NCBI GenBank assembly: GCA_031548675.1
Contig: JAVBQU010000061.1
Span: 1-8,699, forward strand
DNA from: JAVBQU01 sp031548675
GTDB lineage: Bacteria; Bacteroidota; Bacteroidia; Bacteroidales; P3
Direction: 5' to 3'
DNA: 8,699 nucleotides
Shown here: one piece after another, positions 1 through 5,563 of the stretch
How positions within the stretch are numbered: position 1 is the stretch's first letter
Layout of the letters: every line of letters begins with the position of its first letter
Translations under genes and position numbers: made by a program
Notes under the pieces: model-generated
Databases searched by the model: none
The model's input: the letters and a program-made list of their open reading frames with translations, nothing else
What the model was told of the DNA's origin: nothing

Positions 1-27
1 GATATTGAAATTATAAATACATTGAAA

Positions 28-1164
28 ATGAACAGGAAAATATTTTTATGGCTATTTTGCATTCTTAATACATTTATGGCTTCGGCTCAGCTCAAGCTAA
101 CTGTTCGCTTCGATAATCCCCTGCCTTATAAAAGAAGCGAAGTTGTTGCTATTTCGTGGAATGATATTAAAAAGATTTATCCTAAAATTGATTCCTCAAA
201 AATTATTGTCCTAGATCTAAAAACCGGAAATCAAATAGCCTATCAACTGGAAACGCGTGGACAAGCAGTTATACAGAATCTTTTAATATATGCAGATATT
301 CCCGCTTCGGGACATAGAGAATATAGGCTGCAAGAAGGAATTCCTCAAAATTTTCTTTCAAAAACTTTCTGCCGCTATGTTCCTGAGCGCAAAGACGATT
401 TTGCTTGGGAAAACGATTGCATTGCTTTTCGCATGTATGGAAAAGCATTAGAAAACACAAATGAAAATGCCTATGGTATAGATGTTTGGGCAAAAAAAGT
501 AAGTTATCCCATTATTGATAAATGGTATAAAATGAACGATTATCATACTGAGCATGGCGAAGGACATGATTTTTTCAAAGTAGGTTTTACTTTAGGTGCA
601 GGTGATATGGCTCCGTTTGAAAATGAAAAAATCTGGTATCCGGACAATTATCATCGCTGGAAAATATTGGATAACGGACCTTTACGTTCATGTTTTAGTT
701 TAGAATATGATTCTTGGAATGTAAACGGCAGGCAAGTAACGGTAACCAAAACAATTTCTATTGATGCTGGTTCTCAGTTTAATAAAATCGAAAACGCTTA
801 TACTTGGAATGATGATAAACCCTTAACTTTAACAGCCGGATTGGTAAAACGCAAAACTGCCGGTACCATATGGCTTGACGAAACCAAAGGAATAGCTGCT
901 TACTGGGAACCTGCTTACGAACAAAGCGGAACAATAGGTACTGCCTATTGGTTAAATCAAAATTCTTCTGCTTTGGTAAATCATGAGCAAATTCTTAGTA
1001 CTATACAATTGGCTAAATCCGGAACCATAACTTATTACAATGCTGCTGTTTGGGACAAAGCCGGAAAAATAAACTCTGCTCAAGCATGGTTCGAATATCT
1101 TAATCAACAGATTCTTACCATCAATTCGCCCATAAAAGTGAGCTTAAATATATATAGCAAATAA
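28..1164 (+). CDS. Secreted DUF4861 family protein, probable role in uronate/pectin-type glycan use
   Basis: This is a 378 aa protein with a type I signal peptide: MNRK, a hydrophobic core, then ASA before Gln21, so the mature protein should be periplasmic or exported. Conserved-looking blocks match what I know of DUF4861: PERKDDFAWEND at 119-130, IDKWY at 163-167, a His/Glu-rich YHTEHGEGHDFFKVG at 172-186, and AVWDKAG at 340-346. The family has no biochemical function that I can name with confidence. In Bacteroidota it is often found beside pectin and uronate catabolic genes, which fits the dehydrogenase and KDG kinase immediately downstream (inference). The ATG at 28 is preferred over an in-frame TTG at 22 because it gives a standard signal peptide. 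No promoter is visible in the 27 nt upstream, so the gene may be internal to an operon that begins outside the window. Family call is firm; role is not. Confidence 0.85.
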   Translation: MNRKIFLWLFCILNTFMASAQLKLTVRFDNPLPYKRSEVVAISWNDIKKIYPKIDSSKIIVLDLKTGNQIAYQLETRGQAVIQNLLIYADIPASGHREYRLQEGIPQNFLSKTFCRYVPERKDDFAWENDCIAFRMYGKALENTNENAYGIDVWAKKVSYPIIDKWYKMNDYHTEHGEGHDFFKVGFTLGAGDMAPFENEKIWYPDNYHRWKILDNGPLRSCFSLEYDSWNVNGRQVTVTKTISIDAGSQFNKIENAYTWNDDKPLTLTAGLVKRKTAGTIWLDETKGIAAYWEPAYEQSGTIGTAYWLNQNSSALVNHEQILSTIQLAKSGTITYYNAAVWDKAGKINSAQAWFEYLNQQILTINSPIKVSLNIYSK

Positions 1165-1273
1165 GTAGATAAGGTACAAGATACACAGAAATGATAAGTT
1201 TTTTACTCACATTTCACAAATTCGTAAAACTTTGTAGCTTTAAAAACGTTCAACGAATCAACAATTTTTAATT

Positions 1274-2059
1274 ATGATATTAGATTCATTTAATTTAAAA
1301 GGAAAAATAGCTTTAGTTACCGGAGGCTCTTACGGCATAGGAATGGCAATAGCGAAAGCTCTGCATTATGCAGGAGCTGTTATCGTATTTAATGATATAA
1401 ATCCCGAACTGGTACAAAAAGGCTTGGATGGCTATAAAGAAGCTGGCATTCCTGTTCATGGTTATGTTTTTGATGTTACGAGAGAAGAACAAGTACAAAA
1501 AGCTATAGAGCAAATTACAAAAGAAGTGGGTGTAATTGATATTTTAGTCAATAATGCAGGAATCATTAAACGCATTCCGGCTTTAGAAATGTCGGCAGCC
1601 GAATTCCGCCAAGTAATTGATGTTGATTTGAATGCTCCTTTTATTATGGCAAAAGCTGTAGCTCCGGGCATGATTAAAAAAGGTGGAGGAAAAATTATCA
1701 ATATCTGTTCGATGATGAGCGAGTTAGGTCGCGAAACCGTATCGGCTTATGCCTCGGCAAAAGGCGGGCTTAAAATGCTTACCCGCAACTTGGCTTGCGA
1801 ATGGGCAGAACATAATATTCAGGTAAATGGCATCGGACCCGGTTATATTGCTACTCCTCAAACGGCTCCATTACGCGAACCCGGACATCCGTTCAATGAT
1901 TTTATCATTGCTAAAACGCCTGCTGCACGCTGGGGAACTACCGACGATTTGCAAGGTCCCGCAGTGTTTTTGGCTTCATCGGCTTCCGATTTTGTAAACG
2001 GACATATCCTATATGTTGACGGAGGTATTTTAGCATATATTGGCAAGCAACCTAAATAA
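1274..2059 (+). CDS. SDR oxidoreductase, gluconate 5-dehydrogenase / KduD type
   Basis: This 261 aa protein is a classical short-chain dehydrogenase of usual length. The nucleotide-binding motif TGGSYGIG is at 16-23 and NNAG at 93-96. The catalytic residues are Asn120, Ser146, Tyr159 and Lys163 (YASAK), with normal spacing. Asp41 near the end of strand beta-2 suggests NAD(H) preference (inference). The whole protein closely resembles the Bacteroidota group annotated as gluconate 5-dehydrogenase, and it also shares the MIL start and the GPGYIATPQT/LRE region with KduD (2-dehydro-3-deoxy-D-gluconate 5-dehydrogenase). The KDG kinase begins 17 nt downstream, so the KduD reaction yielding KDG is the better contextual reading, but substrate cannot be settled from sequence. 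The start is the ATG that places the Rossmann motif at the usual distance; no Shine-Dalgarno sequence is present. It follows the DUF4861 gene after 109 nt. Confidence 0.9.
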   Translation: MILDSFNLKGKIALVTGGSYGIGMAIAKALHYAGAVIVFNDINPELVQKGLDGYKEAGIPVHGYVFDVTREEQVQKAIEQITKEVGVIDILVNNAGIIKRIPALEMSAAEFRQVIDVDLNAPFIMAKAVAPGMIKKGGGKIINICSMMSELGRETVSAYASAKGGLKMLTRNLACEWAEHNIQVNGIGPGYIATPQTAPLREPGHPFNDFIIAKTPAARWGTTDDLQGPAVFLASSASDFVNGHILYVDGGILAYIGKQPK

Positions 2060-2076
2060 TTCAATTTTTTGTAATT

Positions 2077-3108
2077 ATGAGCAAAATCATAACTTTCGGA
2101 GAACTTATGCTCCGGCTTTCGACACCCAATTATCAACGTTTTAGCCAAGCTAAACAATTTGATACCAGTTATTCGGGTGGAGAAGCCAATGTTGCCGTAT
2201 CTTTAGCTAATTACGGCATGGAATCTTGTTTTGTTACCCGCTTACCACAAAACGAAATTGCTGATGCTGCAATTGCATCTTTAAGGTCTCACAATGTAGA
2301 TACAAGCCAGATAGTACGTGGCGGAGATCGTATCGGGATTTATTTTTTAGAAACAGGATCGGTAAATCGTTCAGGAAAGGTATTATATGATAGGATAAAC
2401 TCATCTATCGCTACCATAGGCAAAGATGATATTGATTGGGACAAAGTATTTGAAGGTGCTGCATGGTTTCATTGGACAGGCATCACTCCGGCTATTTCGC
2501 AACAAGCTGCAGACCGTTGTTTGGAAGCTTTACAAATTGCTCAAAGTAAAGGAATAACCATTTCTTGCGATTTGAATTATCGTAAAAATTTATGGAAGTA
2601 TGGCAAAAAAGCCTCTGAGATTATGCCCCGATTGGTAGAATTCTGTGATGTGATTCTGGGCAATGAAGAAGATGCAGAAAAAGTCTTCGGCATTCATGCC
2701 TCCAATGCTGATATAGAGACAGAGAAAGTACATGCTGCATCTTACGAAAACGTTTGCAAACAATTAACAGAACGTTTTCCGAAAGCAAAAAAAGTAATTA
2801 TTACTTTACGGGGTTCTATCAATGCAAACCACAACACATGGTCGGGAATATTATACAATGGCAAAACATTTTTTACCGCTCCAACTTACGATATTACACA
2901 TATTGTAGATCGTGTAGGAGCAGGCGATTCTTTTATGGGCGGATTAATTTACGGATTACTGCATTATAAAGAAGACCAAAAGGCTTTAGATTTTGCTACC
3001 GCAGCTTCCTGCCTTAAACATACCATCCACGGTGATTTTAATTTAGTGTCTGCTGCTGAAGTAGAGCATTTGATGAACGGAAATATTTCGGGAAGAGTAA
3101 GCCGCTAG
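2077..3108 (+). CDS. kdgK: 2-keto-3-deoxygluconate kinase (PfkB family)
   Basis: This 343 aa sugar kinase phosphorylates 2-keto-3-deoxygluconate to KDPG in the cytoplasm, feeding KDPG aldolase and lower glycolysis. The PfkB fold is shown by the N-terminal FGELMLRL strand, the substrate-side signature SGGEANVAVSLA at 33-44, CDLNYRKNLW at 164-173, and the C-terminal ATP/anion-hole signature DRVGAGDSF at 278-286 with catalytic Asp284. The tail HGDFNLVS...GRVSR is typical of Bacteroidota KdgK proteins. It sits 17 nt after the SDR gene and is almost certainly co-transcribed with it. KDPG aldolase (kdgA), the usual partner, does not follow; a 460 nt gap does. Other PfkB kinases such as fructokinase or ribokinase are possible alternatives, but both sequence and neighbour favour KDG. 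Confidence 0.9.
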   Translation: MSKIITFGELMLRLSTPNYQRFSQAKQFDTSYSGGEANVAVSLANYGMESCFVTRLPQNEIADAAIASLRSHNVDTSQIVRGGDRIGIYFLETGSVNRSGKVLYDRINSSIATIGKDDIDWDKVFEGAAWFHWTGITPAISQQAADRCLEALQIAQSKGITISCDLNYRKNLWKYGKKASEIMPRLVEFCDVILGNEEDAEKVFGIHASNADIETEKVHAASYENVCKQLTERFPKAKKVIITLRGSINANHNTWSGILYNGKTFFTAPTYDITHIVDRVGAGDSFMGGLIYGLLHYKEDQKALDFATAASCLKHTIHGDFNLVSAAEVEHLMNGNISGRVSR

Positions 3109-3568
3109 GTTTATAATCCTCCTTCATCTTAAAACTCTATTCTCTACATTGTCAACATATTTAATGTTTTGATTTTAAGTAGTGTTATAATTTCTGCTAC
3201 AAATACTTTGTAATCAATTTGTTTGTATTTAAAATATAGACCTGAAAATACTTATCTCATTACAATAAGTGATCTCTTGCAGTAAATTATTAAGAAATAA
3301 TGGAGCTTTATGGTAGATTCTAGTGGCAGAATCATATAAATTGAAATTTCAAATTTCGAAAATAGTTAATATCATTCTATAAATTATCTATTTGTGAAAC
3401 ATTTCAAGAAACAATTAACCTTATTCGAGCAAGCTTTCTACTCATGTTTTCATCGGTAAAAAATCGTATAATAGTTGTATTTCAAATTAAAAAATATATC
3501 TTTGCAAACAAAATTACAAGTAATTCGTTGTAAATAGACAACTATTAACAACATAAAAATCTGGAACT
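3109..3568 (+). other. 460 nt AT-rich intergenic region, no gene found
   Basis: I find no convincing reading frame, tRNA or insertion-sequence end here. Its last 100 nt carry the promoter and leader of the dksA-like operon. Small symmetrical elements are visible: ACTTAT/ATAAGT around a 9 nt loop (3250-3270); GATTCT-agtggc-AGAATC (3316-3333), a 6 bp stem with a 6 nt loop; a perfect 12 bp palindrome TTGAAATTTCAA (3341-3352); and GTTGT/ACAAC (3527-3542) in the predicted leader just before the first gene. All are short and mostly AT-rich, so chance is a fair explanation. No strong terminator is seen after kdgK. Confidence 0.6.
3475..3504 (+). promoter_or_regulatory. Bacteroidota-type promoter of the dksA-like/lspA operon
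   Basis: A TTG -33 element at 3475-3477 is followed after exactly 19 nt by TATCTTTG at 3497-3504, a perfect match to the Bacteroidota -7 consensus TAnnTTTG. Transcription would start near 3510, giving a leader of roughly 60 nt before the ATG at 3569. This is the best promoter in the window, and it separates the operon from the uronate genes upstream. Confidence 0.75.
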
Positions 3569-3955
3569 ATGGCAACTACAGAAAATGAAAAAACCAGATA
3601 TTCTGATGAAGAATTACAAGAGTTTAAAGAAATAATTTTGAGCAAGCTAGACCAAGCTCAACATGATCTTGAACTTTTAACTGATGCATTTTCAAATGGC
3701 GAAAATGATATTAGTGATACTTCACCCACTTTCAAAGTATTGGAAGAGGGCAATAGTGTAATGTCTAAAGAAGAAAATGCTCGTTTGGCAGCACGCCAGC
3801 AAAAATTTATTGCTAATTTAGAAGCAGCATTAATTCGTATTGAAAACAAAACCTATGGAATTTGTCGCGAAACCGGCAAGCTTATTCCCAAAGAACGTTT
3901 ACGAATTGTACCTCATGCAACTCTGAGTATCGAAGCCAAAAAAGGACAAAGATAA
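3569..3955 (+). CDS. TraR/DksA family protein with degenerate zinc finger
   Basis: This 128 aa protein has the layout of a small DksA/TraR-family protein: an N-terminal helix (about 12-42), a second long helix (about 66-95), and a C-terminal globular motif YGICRETGKLIPKERL. DksA-family proteins bind in the RNA polymerase secondary channel and alter promoter choice. Aligned without gaps to the E. coli DksA finger (two CxxC pairs), only the first ligand is kept (Cys99); the other three positions are Thr102, Ser120 and Ala123. Zinc binding is therefore unlikely. This one-Cys form with a PHATL segment is what I know from other Bacteroidota homologues, so it is a lineage trait rather than decay. 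A DISDTS stretch at 47-52 resembles the DxxDxA coiled-coil tip motif of DksA, which is only suggestive. It is the first gene after the 3475-3504 promoter, with lspA 20 nt downstream. Confidence 0.88.
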   Translation: MATTENEKTRYSDEELQEFKEIILSKLDQAQHDLELLTDAFSNGENDISDTSPTFKVLEEGNSVMSKEENARLAARQQKFIANLEAALIRIENKTYGICRETGKLIPKERLRIVPHATLSIEAKKGQR

Positions 3956-3975
3956 ATTTAAAATATTTCGAAGTT

Positions 3976-4626
3976 TTGAAACGTTCTACCATCGCCTTAA
4001 TTATTGTATTTGGAGTTCTGCTGATAGACCAAATCATAAAGTTTTGGGTTAAGACACACATGTATCTGGGTCAAGAAATCCCTATCTTTGGAAATTGGTT
4101 TATTATTAATTTCATAGAAAATGAGGGAATGGCATTTGGCATGCGTTTTGGCGGCGAATTTGGGAAAATAGTACTAAGTGTTTTCCGCATATTAGCAGTA
4201 GGAGCCATAGGCTATTATCTTGTACGTATTATTAAAAAGCAAGAAAATAAGCTTTTTATTGCTTTAATAGCCTTGCTGTTTGCCGGAGCAATGGGCAATG
4301 TAATTGATGGGGCTTTTTACGGATTGATTTTTAATGAAAGCCACTACGGGTTTAACAGTGTTGCCCAATTTATGCCTCCTGAGGGCGGATATGCATCATT
4401 CTTGCATGGCAAGGTAGTGGATATGTTTTATTTTCCGATTATTGATACTACATTGATGGGGAAAAGGTTTATATTTTTCAGCCCTGTTTTTAACTTTGCA
4501 GATGCGGCTATTTCTGTAGCCGTTATATTGATGCTGATTTTTTCTAAAAAACTGTCTCTGATAGGTCTAAAACATAATAAAAAAGAAATAACCGAAGAAA
4601 CTTCGAGAACCAATCATAAATTCTAA
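3976..4626 (+). CDS. lspA: Lipoprotein signal peptidase (signal peptidase II)
   Basis: LspA is the inner-membrane aspartyl protease that removes signal peptides from diacylglyceryl-modified prolipoproteins. With the TTG start at 3976 the protein is 216 aa. Four membrane helices are visible (about 3-22, 63-83, 93-110, 172-189). Family motifs are DQIIK (Asp18), NEGMAFG (50-56), GNVID with catalytic Asp111, KVVDMFYF (Asp149 region) and FNFAD with catalytic Asp176. Gly replaces the usual Arg after Asp111, and the two catalytic motifs are separated by a long insert containing FMPPEGGYASF; both features are familiar from Bacteroidota LspA. The frame is open back to an ATG at 3862, but that start would overlap the dksA-like gene by 94 nt and add about 38 uncharacteristic residues. 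TTG places MKRS just before helix 1 as in homologues. It lies 20 nt after the dksA-like gene and 20 nt before the OmpH-like gene. Confidence 0.92.
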   Translation: MKRSTIALIIVFGVLLIDQIIKFWVKTHMYLGQEIPIFGNWFIINFIENEGMAFGMRFGGEFGKIVLSVFRILAVGAIGYYLVRIIKKQENKLFIALIALLFAGAMGNVIDGAFYGLIFNESHYGFNSVAQFMPPEGGYASFLHGKVVDMFYFPIIDTTLMGKRFIFFSPVFNFADAAISVAVILMLIFSKKLSLIGLKHNKKEITEETSRTNHKF

Positions 4627-4646
4627 AACCTAAAAATATTAAAGGT

Positions 4647-5399
4647 ATGGAAGAACAAAATATGAATGAACAATTTCATAATGAAGAAATTAAACCTGAA
4701 ATTCAAAAAATAGAAACTACCCCGCAAGAAAATACCCTTTCTGAAAAGAAATCTTCAGGTACCTGCCACAAAGCATTTTTAATCCTGCACATCATTACCT
4801 TATTGGCTGTTGCAGGATTGTTTTATTTATATTTTGCTCATCATGGCAAGCAAGAAACCAAAGCTACTGCGGCTAATCCTACCGCAACCAAACCTGCCGC
4901 CAGCCAATCCGGAGGTATTACGGCTGCTTATATCAATACCGATTCACTTTTGCATAATTATGAATATGCCAAAGATTTAGATAAAGAAATGTCGGCTTAT
5001 AAAGCTCAAATGGAAAAAAGTTATCAAAATCAAATAATGGCTTTTCAGAATGAAGTTGAGAATTACAAAAAAATAGGAGGAACTCTCACGCTTACAGAAC
5101 AGAAGAAACGCGAAGCCGAATTAGGGAAAAAACAACAAGAATTGTCTCATTTGGAAGGAAACATGATGGAACAGATTCAAAAGAGACAGATAGAGGAAAC
5201 TACTAAACTTATCAATGCAATTTACGCATTTATAGACGAATACAATAAAAACAATGGAAAATTTACAGTTATCTTTAAAAAATCCTTTGCCGATTCTCCG
5301 GTATTGTACATGGATACAAATGTAGATTTAACCAAAGAAATTATTAAAGGCTTAAATGCTGAATATAAGGAAGTAAAAAAAGATAAAGAAAAAAAATAA
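4647..5399 (+). CDS. Membrane-anchored OmpH/Skp-like coiled-coil protein
   Basis: This 250 aa protein has a charged N-terminal tail (1-40), one membrane helix (about 43-64), a low-complexity Ala/Thr/Pro linker (70-90), and an OmpH/Skp-type region. The last opens with ITAAYINTDSLLHNYEYAK (91-109), continues as a Lys/Glu/Gln-rich coiled coil (about 105-195), and closes with a strand-like VLYMDTNVDLTKEIIKGLN (219-237). Skp/OmpH proteins are periplasmic chaperones for outer-membrane proteins. Here the uncleaved helix with a long N-terminal tail suggests tethering in the inner membrane with the coiled coil in the periplasm (inference). An in-frame ATG at 4662 (Met6) is an alternative start and has GGAAG 8 nt upstream; AAAGG is too close to the ATG at 4647 to help that start. 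Position next to lspA gives an envelope-biogenesis context. The Lys-rich end (KKDKEKK) is unremarkable. Confidence 0.82.
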   Translation: MEEQNMNEQFHNEEIKPEIQKIETTPQENTLSEKKSSGTCHKAFLILHIITLLAVAGLFYLYFAHHGKQETKATAANPTATKPAASQSGGITAAYINTDSLLHNYEYAKDLDKEMSAYKAQMEKSYQNQIMAFQNEVENYKKIGGTLTLTEQKKREAELGKKQQELSHLEGNMMEQIQKRQIEETTKLINAIYAFIDEYNKNNGKFTVIFKKSFADSPVLYMDTNVDLTKEIIKGLNAEYKEVKKDKEKK

Positions 5400-5458
5400 C
5401 ATAATTAAGTGAGTGGTGAAATGTGGATAGTGAAATAGCCACACACTGCTTTTTGCTT

Positions 5459-5492
5459 AAAACCTCACAGTTTTTAAAAATCTGTGGGGTTT
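5459..5492 (+). terminator. Probable rho-independent terminator after the OmpH-like gene
   Basis: AAACCTCACAG (5460-5470) pairs with CTGTGGGGTTT (5482-5492), giving an 11 bp stem with one T-G wobble. The intervening TTTTTAAAAAT can itself fold to lengthen the hairpin. A T-rich stretch (TTTATTT) overlaps the 3' side. It lies 60 nt after the stop of the preceding gene and 71 nt before topA. A weaker hairpin with TGTGG/CCACA arms (5422-5443), followed within 10 nt by a short T run, lies just upstream and may act with it. Confidence 0.65.
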
Positions 5493-5563
5493 ATTTCGCA
5501 TAACTGCATTGCACACAGCACTCACAAAAGCAGATTTAAGAGTAAAGAAAGCTCACAGGTTTT

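Noticed and set aside
1235..1242. TAGCTTTA as a -7 element before the SDR gene
   Set aside because: The last base differs from TAnnTTTG and no TTG or TTTG lies about 19-21 nt upstream, so a separate promoter in the 109 nt gap is not supported.
1858..2157. 99-codon - strand frame across the SDR/kdgK junction
   Set aside because: It is the shadow of two well-supported genes; nothing in its translation looks like a protein family.
3154..3168. AACAT/ATGTT hairpin as the kdgK terminator
   Set aside because: The 5 bp stem is nearly all A/T and has no proper T tract after it; too weak to call.
3862..3975. Upstream extension of the lspA frame to an ATG at 3862
   Set aside because: It overlaps the dksA-like gene in another frame, encodes residues with no LspA similarity, and the standard LspA N-terminus begins at the TTG at 3976.
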